From assembly GCA_002408485.1 (NCBI GenBank), contig DHSP01000022.1, positions 9,018-21,581 on the forward strand: DNA of 12,564 nucleotides, read 5' to 3'. Numbering within the stretch: position 1 is the first letter of the stretch; each line of letters starts with the position of its first letter. The translations under genes were made by a program, and so were the position numbers. The stretch is from Proteiniphilum sp. UBA5283. Lineage in GTDB: Bacteria; Bacteroidota; Bacteroidia; Bacteroidales; Dysgonomonadaceae. The notes under the pieces are model-generated. The model did not search any database, had not been told where the DNA came from, and worked only from the letters and a program-made list of their open reading frames with translations. Below, piece after piece: positions 1 through 7,714 of this stretch.

Positions 1-24
1 GAGAATGTATTCTTCGCGATCCTA

Positions 25-879
25 CTATATGCTATATTGTGAAAATTTGTGCATAAAGGATTCGTAGTATGTCTTTGACACCGGAATGTCGGGAGTGTTG
101 TCTACATCAAGCTCCAGCACGATGCCGCTTTTCTCCTTCTTCAGTATCTTCACCTTGTCAATATTTACGATGTAAGAGCGATGACAGCGGATCAGCGGGG
201 TATCTTTTGCAAGGTTTTCTTCCATCCACTTGAGCGAATTTCGTATCAGGTAATGCGACATGTTTGATTTGTTCAGGTAGTATATGGTTGCATAGTTGTC
301 TGCGGACTCTATATAGAGTAGATTGTCCAGCATAATCGAGATCTTCAGGTCGCCCTTCTCATCGGGAAAAGCCACCAACGACCTGGAGTGGATATCGGTC
401 GACTTTCCCTGTTCAATGCTCTCCAGCAGTGCGCTCTTCTCCTTCCACGAAAAATAGAGCCAGGTGATGGAATAGGGTAAGAGAAGTACCAAAGCCGTAT
501 TGATAAGGCTTTGACGGAATATCTCCGAAATGTCTCTCACAATCCCGTCTTTGGGAAAGAATTTTGCGAAGAGGGTGTAAAAGACAGCCATTGCTACTAT
601 TTCGCATACAATCCATGTCCCATACTGCCAATATAAAACGTCTCTTTTTTTTGAAAAGACCGTAAGGATAATTCGACTGATTACGACCACCAGCATGCCC
701 GTAAGAATAATCAGGCTGGAAAATGCGAAATACCGGATATCCGAAATGCCGGGGTACCAGTTACGGGAACCGAACGGTTGAAAAAGGTTGATGAATAACA
801 AAGCAAAAAAAGCGGTAAAGAGGATCGTCTTTATGCTGTTTTTCTTTTCAATCAAATATGCAGGAATCTTTCCGTCCAT
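25..879 (-). CDS. Membrane-anchored LytTR-family DNA-binding regulator
   Basis: This 284-residue protein has four predicted membrane segments at about residues 17-35, 49-73, 86-107 and 123-145. A short linker leads to a LytTR DNA-binding domain at about 176-280. The domain shows the usual features: DNLLYIESADNY near 185-196 and the hallmark HRSYIVNIDKV at 233-243. There is no response-regulator receiver domain, so it is not an ordinary two-component partner. Membrane-embedded LytTR proteins of this build are common in Bacteroidota, and their signals are mostly unknown. The start ATG (complement of 877-879) lies about 24 bases after the expected start of transcription from a good promoter at 909-940. 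It is transcribed away from the hydrolase gene at 1093, and the shared 213-base intergenic region makes that neighbour a possible target. That last point is inference. The family call is firm; the role is not known. Confidence 0.9.
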   Translation of the reverse strand: MDGKIPAYLIEKKNSIKTILFTAFFALLFINLFQPFGSRNWYPGISDIRYFAFSSLIILTGMLVVVISRIILTVFSKKRDVLYWQYGTWIVCEIVAMAVFYTLFAKFFPKDGIVRDISEIFRQSLINTALVLLLPYSITWLYFSWKEKSALLESIEQGKSTDIHSRSLVAFPDEKGDLKISIMLDNLLYIESADNYATIYYLNKSNMSHYLIRNSLKWMEENLAKDTPLIRCHRSYIVNIDKVKILKKEKSGIVLELDVDNTPDIPVSKTYYESFMHKFSQYSI

Positions 880-908
880 CGTAGAATGAATTTATTGCCC
901 ACTCACCA

Positions 909-940
909 CAAAAGTAAATTTTAATTGATGACTTACCAAA
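909..940 (-). promoter_or_regulatory. Bacteroidota-type promoter of the LytTR gene
   Basis: On the minus strand TTTG (937-940) is followed after exactly 20 bases by TACTTTTG (909-916). This fits the Bacteroidota housekeeping promoter pattern of a -33 TTTG and a -7 TAnnTTTG. The start of transcription would fall near 903, giving an untranslated leader of about two dozen bases before the ATG ending at 879. Confidence 0.7.
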
Positions 941-1036
941 AAAATCAAAAAACAACCCACAATTTTCGTCCCTGAATAACAGATTTCACCCCACATAGAA
1001 TATTCTGCCCCATTTTCACGACAACTTTCCCTTTGA

Positions 1037-1068
1037 TTTGTAAAGAAAGGAAAAAGCCTGTTTTTTTG
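1037..1068 (+). promoter_or_regulatory. Possible promoter of the alpha/beta-hydrolase-like gene
   Basis: TTTG at 1037-1040 is followed after exactly 20 bases by TTTTTTTG at 1061-1068, which matches the -7 pattern TAnnTTTG except for T in place of A. The spacing equals that of the two better promoters in this window, and the ATG at 1093 would sit about 18 bases after the start of transcription. The imperfect -7 box keeps this tentative. Confidence 0.35.
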
Positions 1069-1092
1069 CCACAAACAAGATTTTTTAATTGA

Positions 1093-2211
1093 ATGGCGAC
1101 GACAAATTACACAGAGCGGCACATTGTGCTGAACAACAGCTTCAGTCAAAATGCGGATTGTCACCTGGAAGACAGTGCGATCAACATCCGTTACTTCCAT
1201 TTCAACAGTCTCGCCTGCACCAGAGACCAGGAGAGCTTACAAGGAGACAACCGCATCACCGAGAACCTCTCTTTTGCATATCCTGTGTTTTCGCCTGCTG
1301 GAAAACAAAAGCACGATCATGCTATTCTGCTTCTTCATGGTTTAAACGAAAGAAACTGGAATAAATACCTTACCTGGGCTGAGTATTTATGCCTAAACAC
1401 CAGCAGGCCGGTCATTCTTTTCCCTATTGCCTTTCATATAAACCGATCTCCTGTATCCTGGTCAACCCCCCGGAGTCTGGTAAATCTGTTAAATTTCAGA
1501 AGAAATAGATACGTCGGTGATCGATCAATCAGCTTTGCCAATGTGGCACTCAGCGAACGAATCAGCCAGAGCCCGGAACGTTTTTACCTGTCCGGGAGAC
1601 AAACCTGGGCAGATCTCACAACGCTGTTTCAAGAAATCAGAAGCGGTCGGCATCCGCTCTTCAGAGAGGGATGCCGGATCGATATCTTCGCCTACTCCAT
1701 CGGGGCGTTCCTTTCGCAAGTGGCGCTGATGGCAAATGAGAAGAATCTCTTTTCCGACTCCCGTCTCTTTATGTTCTGTGGGGGCAGCATCTTCCGTTCC
1801 ATGTGCGGCATATCCCGTAGCATCATGGACAGGGCTGCTTTCGACCGGTTACAGGATTACTATGTAAATTACTTTGGAAGCGAGTCGGAGAACCGTTGGC
1901 GTCGCGACAGCGCCTTCGATGCTTTTTATCGGATGATCGTTCCGGAAAGGCTGCAGGGCGAGCGCGAAGCCTTCTTTGCCTCACTGGGAAAAAGGATAAA
2001 AGGAATTGCCCTTGCAAAGGACACGGTAATCCCCTATCATGGCGTGCAGGAAGCGCTGGGAAAGGAAAATACAGATTCAAGCATCCAGCTGCTGGACTTT
2101 CCCTTTCCTTACACCCACGAAAATCCGTTTCCCTCTAATATCGCCGACATAACAGCTGTGAACGCAGCCTTTCTCCGTGTCTTCTCCCATGCTGCGAATT
2201 TTTTGCAGTAA
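1093..2211 (+). CDS. Alpha/beta-hydrolase-fold protein of unknown substrate (resembles DUF6051)
   Basis: The 372-residue protein has no signal peptide or membrane segment and should be cytoplasmic. A hydrophobic strand followed by LLLHGLNER (80-87) looks like the oxyanion strand-turn of an alpha/beta hydrolase. DIFAYSIGAF (197-206) looks like a nucleophile elbow with S202, but the usual first Gly of G-x-S-x-G is Ala. D310 in LAKDTVIPYHG and H342 in YTHENP lie where the acid and the histidine of a catalytic triad would be expected. The overall pattern recalls the Bacteroidota family DUF6051, recognised from memory and not verified. The start ATG has no Shine-Dalgarno sequence, which is normal for this phylum. 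The gene stands alone, divergent from the LytTR regulator and separated from the sigma-factor gene by a promoter, so it is probably not part of the glycan locus. Substrate and role are unknown. Confidence 0.8.
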   Translation: MATTNYTERHIVLNNSFSQNADCHLEDSAINIRYFHFNSLACTRDQESLQGDNRITENLSFAYPVFSPAGKQKHDHAILLLHGLNERNWNKYLTWAEYLCLNTSRPVILFPIAFHINRSPVSWSTPRSLVNLLNFRRNRYVGDRSISFANVALSERISQSPERFYLSGRQTWADLTTLFQEIRSGRHPLFREGCRIDIFAYSIGAFLSQVALMANEKNLFSDSRLFMFCGGSIFRSMCGISRSIMDRAAFDRLQDYYVNYFGSESENRWRRDSAFDAFYRMIVPERLQGEREAFFASLGKRIKGIALAKDTVIPYHGVQEALGKENTDSSIQLLDFPFPYTHENPFPSNIADITAVNAAFLRVFSHAANFLQ

Positions 2212-2280
2212 AATGCTACTTCTTCCTTAATAATTGGTCATCAACAAAAGTATTTCCCTTTTCAATTTTGACAATAATAA

Positions 2281-2290
2281 GGTTGCAACC
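2281..2290. repeat. Perfect 10-base palindrome upstream of the sigma-factor promoter
   Basis: GGTTGCAACC is a perfect palindrome ending 21 bases before the -33 box at 2312. The position would suit an activator or repressor site for the sigma-factor promoter. One short palindrome can occur by chance, so this is only a candidate operator. Confidence 0.25.
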
Positions 2291-2311
2291 GTTTTATGAT
2301 AGTATTTAAGA

Positions 2312-2343
2312 TTTGTCCTGATTATAATATTTTTATATCTTTG
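2312..2343 (+). promoter_or_regulatory. Bacteroidota-type promoter of the ECF sigma gene
   Basis: TTTG (2312-2315), 20 bases, then TATCTTTG (2336-2343) is an exact match to the Bacteroidota -33/-7 pattern with ideal spacing. Transcription would start near 2350, about 32 bases before the GTG start of the sigma factor. The sigma gene therefore appears to be transcribed by the housekeeping sigma factor rather than only by itself. Confidence 0.75.
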
Positions 2344-2381
2344 GGATTCAACATCTGAAAAAAACTAAAAATAAATACCAG

Positions 2382-2945
2382 GTGCAAACATTAACGGGAT
2401 ATAAGGCTCAATTTGAAGAAGTGTATGTCTCTCATTATGCACGAATGAAACGATTTGCACAGCAATATTTAATCCGGGAGGAGGATGCTGAGAATATCGT
2501 ACAGGATATTTTTTCCGACCTTTGGGAGAAAAAAATGGAATTCTCTTCATGCATAAACCTTCACGGATACTTGTTTATGATCTTGAAAAACAGATGTATC
2601 GACTTTCTCCGGCATAAAACCCTTGAACAACATACTTTCGAAGAGATACAGAATGAATATACCCGTAGCCTGAAACTGAAACTCGCCTCTTTGGAAGAGT
2701 TGGACAACAGCCTTCTCTCTGATAATAATATCGATGCCGTCATCCAAAAGACAATAGATACACTACCGGAAAAATGCCGGGAAATTTTTGTGATGAATAA
2801 AATCGAAGGGAAAAAACAAAGAAAGATCGCAGAAGAACTCAACCTCTCAATTCATACAGTAGAAAGCCAAATGGCTATCGCCTATAAAAAACTAAAAGAG
2901 GCATTAAAAGATTATATACCACTCTTCCTCTTCTTTTTCATTTGA
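2382..2945 (+). CDS. FecI-like ECF RNA polymerase sigma factor
   Basis: This 187-residue protein has the two-domain layout of an ECF sigma factor. Region 2 runs from about residue 9 to 80, with DAENIVQDIFSDLWEK (35-50) and the following FMILKNRCIDFLRHK helix (65-79). Region 4 covers about 125-175, with IDTLPEKCREIFVMNKIEG and the recognition helix NLSIHTVESQMA. The hydrophobic tail after about residue 178 is common in Bacteroidota members. The chosen start is GTG at 2382, because the first in-frame ATG (residue 22) would cut into region 2. By family precedent it is held inactive by the anti-sigma factor encoded downstream and directs transcription of the adjacent susC/susD operon. No Bacteroidota housekeeping promoter is visible before susC, which agrees with that. 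The gap to the anti-sigma gene, 237 bases with a hairpin, is notable. Confidence 0.92.
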   Translation: MQTLTGYKAQFEEVYVSHYARMKRFAQQYLIREEDAENIVQDIFSDLWEKKMEFSSCINLHGYLFMILKNRCIDFLRHKTLEQHTFEEIQNEYTRSLKLKLASLEELDNSLLSDNNIDAVIQKTIDTLPEKCREIFVMNKIEGKKQRKIAEELNLSIHTVESQMAIAYKKLKEALKDYIPLFLFFFI

Positions 2946-3110
2946 TTTATTATCAATAAATTTGGTCCTATTAAATTTTATGTTACTATTCCTATTTAAC
3001 CACTTCCCGACAAGACACAGCTGCTGGAAACTTCTCCTTTACCCGATAGGTTTAATGAAAAAAGTTTTCGCAAAGGAGTAAAACAAGCAGTGCAAGCTTC
3101 TGTACTTACT

Positions 3111-3146
3111 TAACGAAAATACGACTCATTTTCGTTAGCGGTTTTT
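3111..3146 (+). terminator. Terminator-like hairpin between sigma and anti-sigma genes
   Basis: TAACGAAAAT (3111-3120) pairs perfectly with ATTTTCGTTA (3128-3137) across a 7-base loop. The right arm is followed by GCG and five T residues at 3142-3146. The form is that of an intrinsic terminator or attenuator, although the stem is AT-rich. It ends only 36 bases before the anti-sigma start codon, and no clear promoter lies in that remaining space, so partial read-through seems likely. It could instead be a protein-binding dyad. Confidence 0.45.
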
Positions 3147-3182
3147 CACTTCTCATTCGTTTTATTAATAACAAGCATCAAA

Positions 3183-4151
3183 ATGGACGAACAACTCTTG
3201 CGTTATTTTTCGGGACAATTAACGGTTAGCGAACGACTTGAATTAATCCTCCGTATTGAAAACGATGAACGGCTAAAGGCCGAGTTCATTCGTTTACAAA
3301 ATCTGAGTGCGGTTTCACAACTCTCACCTCATCCCACAGACCAAAGTGAAGGGAACACACATTTTAAAACATTTATCTCTCAAGTAAAACAGAAGTCCCA
3401 AAGAAAACTCTTTGTCAATATTGGAAAATATGCAGCAATAGCGCTTATACTTGTCGCTTCAACCATCTGGGCTACACTTCGGCTCGCGGACAATGCTGCA
3501 CCTACCATGAATACGTTATTCGTACCTGCGGGACAACGGGCACAAATCACACTACAAGACGGCACACAGGTTTGGTTGAACGCACAATCGACACTGACAT
3601 ACCCGTCTCATTTTTCCAGGAAAAACCGCGAAGTAAAGATAACCGGAGAAGCTTTTTTCGACGTGGCAAAAGATAGAAAAAAGCCATTTATCGTTTCCAC
3701 GCAAAACGTTCATGTGAAGGTGCTGGGGACGCAATTCAACGTGTATAGTTATCCCGGTGCAGGATATATTCAAACAGATCTGGTAGAAGGCTCTGTGAAG
3801 GTTTATCAAACGGACAATGAGAATAACAGCACCGTTCTAAAACCAAATGAACAAGTGGTGGTCAGAGGAAGCAGCATGATTGTCAGCAACATTAACAACC
3901 CCGAGCATTTACTCTGGAAGAATGGAATTTACTCTTTTAACAACGAACGGCTAATCGATATCATTACCAAGCTGGAACTCTATTACGATATCACGATAGA
4001 GGTCAAAGACCCGGAAACATTTAACGTGCGTTATACCGGAAAATTCCGGCAACGCGACGGTATTGATGAGATTTTGCATATTTTGCAAAAAATCCAACCC
4101 TTCAAGATCCTGAAAGACAGAGAAAAAAATATAATTATTCTATCAACTTAA
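3183..4151 (+). CDS. FecR-like transmembrane anti-sigma factor
   Basis: The 322-residue protein has the standard plan of a Bacteroidota FecR. A short cytoplasmic N-terminus with LLRYFSGQLTVSERLEL (5-21) should bind the ECF sigma factor. One membrane segment lies at about 81-99. A periplasmic FecR domain at about 111-210 shows VPAGQRAQITLQDGTQVWLN, GEAFFDVAKD and VLGTQFNVYSY. A C-terminal DUF4974-type domain follows at about 247-321, with NGIYSFNNERLIDII and the LYYDITIEV strand. In the family, the periplasmic part contacts the STN domain of an outer-membrane SusC-like receptor. The susC product 148 bases downstream does carry an STN domain, so the three form a complete trans-envelope signalling set. 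The length is normal and no key part is missing. It lies after a terminator-like hairpin, which may limit its expression relative to the sigma factor. Confidence 0.92.
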   Translation: MDEQLLRYFSGQLTVSERLELILRIENDERLKAEFIRLQNLSAVSQLSPHPTDQSEGNTHFKTFISQVKQKSQRKLFVNIGKYAAIALILVASTIWATLRLADNAAPTMNTLFVPAGQRAQITLQDGTQVWLNAQSTLTYPSHFSRKNREVKITGEAFFDVAKDRKKPFIVSTQNVHVKVLGTQFNVYSYPGAGYIQTDLVEGSVKVYQTDNENNSTVLKPNEQVVVRGSSMIVSNINNPEHLLWKNGIYSFNNERLIDIITKLELYYDITIEVKDPETFNVRYTGKFRQRDGIDEILHILQKIQPFKILKDREKNIIILST

Positions 4152-4216
4152 ATTTATCCACCTTTAAAGCTGAATGCCTATGTAACACCCCCTAAAGAAA
4201 GACAATGAAAAAGCGA

Positions 4217-4234
4217 CAGGTGCGCCAACACCTG
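4217..4234 (+). promoter_or_regulatory. Short hairpin in the susC leader
   Basis: CAGGTG (4217-4222) and CACCTG (4229-4234) form a perfect 6-base stem with a 6-base loop, 66 bases before the susC ATG. No T run follows, so it is unlikely to be a terminator. The 148-base gap 4152-4299 otherwise shows no TTTG/TAnnTTTG promoter, so an ECF-dependent promoter probably lies here. Its exact elements cannot be named from sequence alone. Confidence 0.3.
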
Positions 4235-4299
4235 CCGCCGGATTAAGCAAACACAGTAGTAACTTATCTAAGTATTCACTTAAAAACACATGCAAATAT

Positions 4300-7200
4300 A
4301 TGAAAATAAACACTTCACCCCATCACTCAGAGATAAAAAAGAGTGATCTAAAAGATTTGTTAAAAATCATGAAAATCAGTCTGCTATTACTTTTTGTCTT
4401 TGTTCTTCAACTGTCGGCAGTGAACTCCCACGCACAGGATGCCATCATCAAGTTGAGATCGAACCGCATCACGATGGGTGAGCTCATCCGGGAAATTGAA
4501 CGTCAGACCGAGTATCTCGTGGTATACAGCAACCGGGAGGTGGACACGCGTAAGGAAGTGAACCTCCGGGCAAAAAGCAACAAGGTGTCGGAATTGCTCA
4601 AGGAAGCACTGGCAAATACCGCCATCGGTCATGACTTTGAGAACAACTACATCGTGCTGTCAGCCAAGATCAACCGCAATGCCTCTGCAATTGCACAAAT
4701 GATCCAATCAGCACAGCAGGATGGGAAAACAGTTACGGGAACGGTAAGAGATGAGAATGGAGAACCGATTATCGGGGCAACCATTGTGGACAGGGAAAAT
4801 CCATCTCACGGAACCGTCACCGATATAGACGGCAAATTCAACCTCGGCGGGATCCACGAAAACGGATCGCTCACCATATCCTATGTAGGGATGAAAACAC
4901 AGGTGGTCCAGATAGATGGCAAATCAAACATCTCGGTAGTGATGGTATCAGATATCGAACTATTGGAAGAGTTGGTGGTGGTTGGTTATGGCACACAAAA
5001 GAAAGTAAACCTAACCGGGTCTGTTTCATCAATTTCCGCTAAAGAACTTGCTAATAAACCCGTAATGTCGACTTCACAAGCTTTGGCTGGTTTGGCGCCA
5101 GGTCTTAGCGTATTAACAAATTCTGGAAATCCAGGTGCCGGAGCCTCGGTAAGAATCCGTGGTACAGGTACTTTCTCAAGTGCGGGTAACAGTCCACTGG
5201 TTTTAATTGACGGTTTGGCCGGAAATATTGACGATGTTGACCCTGCAGATGTAGAAAGTATTTCTTTCTTGAAAGATGCAGCTTCGGCTTCTATCTATGG
5301 TAATCGCGCAGCGAATGGTGTTGTTTTGATTGAAACCAAAAAGGGTGCAGAAGGAAAGACCAGCATTACATACAACAACTCTTTGGGTTGGCAAAAAGTA
5401 ACTGAAATGCCCGATTTTCTCCCTTCATGGGAATACGCTGAATACTACAACATGGCCATGAGAAACATGGGACGTCAGGATGCTTACTCGGCAGAACAAA
5501 TTCAGAAATATAAAGATGGAAGCGATCCTGATAATTACCCTAATGTAAATCACTTGAAGTGGTTAATGGAAAGTGGTTCCGGTTTCCAACACCAACACAA
5601 TGTTAGTATTCAGGGTGGTAATAATAAAAACAGTCATCATGTTTCATTAGGTTATCGCAATCAGGAAGGTATGACAGCCAACACTAATAATGAACGTATG
5701 ACTGCTATGGTAAGCCTGAAAAGCGAAATTGCCAGGGGCTTGATCATGAACATTAACTTAAATGCGTATAACAATAAGTACAATGCACCTAACGGTTCTG
5801 GAGGTATTGGTTCCATTATTGGTTATTCAGTTCGTGAACCATCTATCTATGCAGGTCAAAAGTCGGACGGAAGCTTCGGTTATCAAGATAATTACAGCCC
5901 TGAAGCTTGGTTGAACAGTGAATCATTTGTTCAAAATATAAGTCGTAACGTAAGAGGCATCGGTCAGTTAACCTGGAACACTCCTGTCAAGGGTTTATCA
6001 TTCATTGGTAAAGCAGGTGTAAGTTACTGGACTGGTTTTAATAAAAACTATGTAGCGTCAACTTACTTCGATGAAAATAAAACAGTAGGTCCGGCTAACT
6101 TGTCCATAGATTCATATAACAATACTTATACTACTTTTGATGCAATGGCTACTTATGAAAATCAAATAAAATACCATTCATTTAAAGTATTGGCAGGTAC
6201 TTCTGTGGAACAATCGGTCGATAGAGGATTGAACGGATACCGTAATACATTCCCTAACAACTTCTTGTATGAGCTGTCATCCGGCGACAAATCAACTGCA
6301 AACAACAATAGCTGGTTGAGTGAATATGCATTACTTTCTTATTTCGGACGTGTTAATTATTCTTATAATGACCGTTATCTGGTAGAAGGTAACGTCCGTT
6401 ACGATGGCTCTTCGCGTTTTGCTAAAGATAGCCGCTGGGGTTTCTTCCCATCGGTATCTGTAGGGTGGCGTCTTTCTGAAGAATCTTTCTGGAAAGAAAG
6501 CGAAATCTCAGATGTATTTGATAATTTGAAGTTCCGAGCATCGTATGGTATATTGGGCAATCAAAACATCGGTACCTATCCTTATCAACAGACTTATGCA
6601 TTGGGTCATGATTATGTATTTGGTAGTACCTTATTGTCAGGTGCTTACTTGCCAACATACAAGAACCAAAACATTACTTGGGAAAAAACAGCCATTACTG
6701 ACTTTGGTATTGATTTTTCTTTGTTTAACGGATCTTTGACCAGTACGCTAGACTACTTCTATAAATATACTTCTGACATTCTTTCATCAGTAGAAGTAGC
6801 TGGTATTATGGGACGCGGTGTAGGTGAATCTAACGTGGGTGCAGTATCAAATAAAGGTATTGAAGTGATGTTGACTTACAATGGTAAAATTGGCAATGAT
6901 TTCCGTTTCTCTGTAAGTCCAAACTTCACAAGGGTTAAGAATGCTGTTGAAGAACTTTCTAACGGTGCAACTGAAGAAATTAATAACAACCGTATTGTAG
7001 GCGAGCCTTTAGGTATTATATACGGTTATGAAACCGACGGCTTGTTTGTTGATCAAAAAGAAATTGATGATGCTCCAGCACAATTAGTAGGTAAAGGTAG
7101 CTTGAAGCCTGGTTATGTAAAATATAAAGACATCAGTGGTCCTGAGGGGAAACCTGATGGTAAGGTAGATGCGCAATATGACCGCAAGGTTTTGGGTAGC

Positions 7201-7701
7201 ACAACTCCTACATTCTACTATGGTTTGAACTTAAACGCTTCTTATAAAGGATTTGACTTCTCTGCTTTGCTGCAAGGTTTAGGTGGTCACAAACGTTTGA
7301 TCGGTTCTTATATGGCATACGCCTTCTACAATGGTGGCCAAATTCAACGTTGGCAGGCAGATAACAGCTGGACGACAGAAAATCCAAACAAGTGGGCTGA
7401 ATATCCACGTATTGAAACACTCAATATGAACCATCCGAACTTGCAGACTTCAGATTACTGGCTCCGCAATGCTTCATTCTTACGCGTGAAGAATGTACAG
7501 ATGGGTTATACATTGCCTAAGTCATTGACCAACAAGATTGGTATTGAACTGCTGCGTATTTATGTAAGTGGTCAAAACCTTTTCAACTTCAACAGCTTCT
7601 ATAAAGGTTGGGATCCTGAAAATGAAATAGGTACAGGCGATGGACCTAACTACTACCCATTGAATGCTATTTACTCATTTGGTTTCAATTTCAAATTTTA
7701 A
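4300..7701 (+). CDS. SusC-like TonB-dependent transporter with STN signalling domain
   Basis: The 1133-residue protein is an outer-membrane, TonB-dependent glycan importer. In order it has an N-terminal extension with a signal peptide ending near residue 46 (hydrophobic stretch about 26-40), an STN domain at about 50-122, and a carboxypeptidase-regulatory-like domain at about 143-217 (TVTGTVRDENGEPIIGATI). The ELVVVGYGTQKK motif at 224-235 follows, then a plug at about 237-350 with RIRGTGTFSSAGNSPLVLID and LKDAASASIYGNRAANGV, and a beta barrel ending in the aromatic FGFNFKF. The STN domain marks it as a receptor that signals to FecR. The start at 4300 was preferred because long pre-signal extensions are usual in this class; ATG at 4369 is the alternative. 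GC content and codon choice drop sharply near 4975-5040, so the gene may be a mosaic. The stop lies 13 bases before susD. The ligand is probably a fucosylated glycan, inferred from downstream genes. Confidence 0.95.
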   Translation: MKINTSPHHSEIKKSDLKDLLKIMKISLLLLFVFVLQLSAVNSHAQDAIIKLRSNRITMGELIREIERQTEYLVVYSNREVDTRKEVNLRAKSNKVSELLKEALANTAIGHDFENNYIVLSAKINRNASAIAQMIQSAQQDGKTVTGTVRDENGEPIIGATIVDRENPSHGTVTDIDGKFNLGGIHENGSLTISYVGMKTQVVQIDGKSNISVVMVSDIELLEELVVVGYGTQKKVNLTGSVSSISAKELANKPVMSTSQALAGLAPGLSVLTNSGNPGAGASVRIRGTGTFSSAGNSPLVLIDGLAGNIDDVDPADVESISFLKDAASASIYGNRAANGVVLIETKKGAEGKTSITYNNSLGWQKVTEMPDFLPSWEYAEYYNMAMRNMGRQDAYSAEQIQKYKDGSDPDNYPNVNHLKWLMESGSGFQHQHNVSIQGGNNKNSHHVSLGYRNQEGMTANTNNERMTAMVSLKSEIARGLIMNINLNAYNNKYNAPNGSGGIGSIIGYSVREPSIYAGQKSDGSFGYQDNYSPEAWLNSESFVQNISRNVRGIGQLTWNTPVKGLSFIGKAGVSYWTGFNKNYVASTYFDENKTVGPANLSIDSYNNTYTTFDAMATYENQIKYHSFKVLAGTSVEQSVDRGLNGYRNTFPNNFLYELSSGDKSTANNNSWLSEYALLSYFGRVNYSYNDRYLVEGNVRYDGSSRFAKDSRWGFFPSVSVGWRLSEESFWKESEISDVFDNLKFRASYGILGNQNIGTYPYQQTYALGHDYVFGSTLLSGAYLPTYKNQNITWEKTAITDFGIDFSLFNGSLTSTLDYFYKYTSDILSSVEVAGIMGRGVGESNVGAVSNKGIEVMLTYNGKIGNDFRFSVSPNFTRVKNAVEELSNGATEEINNNRIVGEPLGIIYGYETDGLFVDQKEIDDAPAQLVGKGSLKPGYVKYKDISGPEGKPDGKVDAQYDRKVLGSTTPTFYYGLNLNASYKGFDFSALLQGLGGHKRLIGSYMAYAFYNGGQIQRWQADNSWTTENPNKWAEYPRIETLNMNHPNLQTSDYWLRNASFLRVKNVQMGYTLPKSLTNKIGIELLRIYVSGQNLFNFNSFYKGWDPENEIGTGDGPNYYPLNAIYSFGFNFKF

Positions 7702-7714
7702 AAGCTAGAACGTC

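Noticed and set aside
892..1200. 102-residue open frame on the minus strand overlapping the hydrolase start
   Set aside because: It covers both divergent promoters and the first part of the hydrolase gene, shows no domain pattern, and its sequence has no protein-like family features. It is a chance frame.
2941..2964. TTTG and TAAATTTG as a possible promoter for the anti-sigma gene
   Set aside because: The spacing is only 12 bases instead of about 20, and it would leave an untranslated leader of about 210 bases containing a terminator-like hairpin.
3056..3082. Tiny open frame MKKVFAKE in the sigma to anti-sigma gap
   Set aside because: Eight codons with no supporting context; not distinguishable from chance.
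4290..4346. Short upstream open frame starting at ATG 4290 and overlapping the susC start
   Set aside because: Eighteen codons, out of frame, with no sign of its own initiation context. The protein reads as an off-frame shadow of susC.
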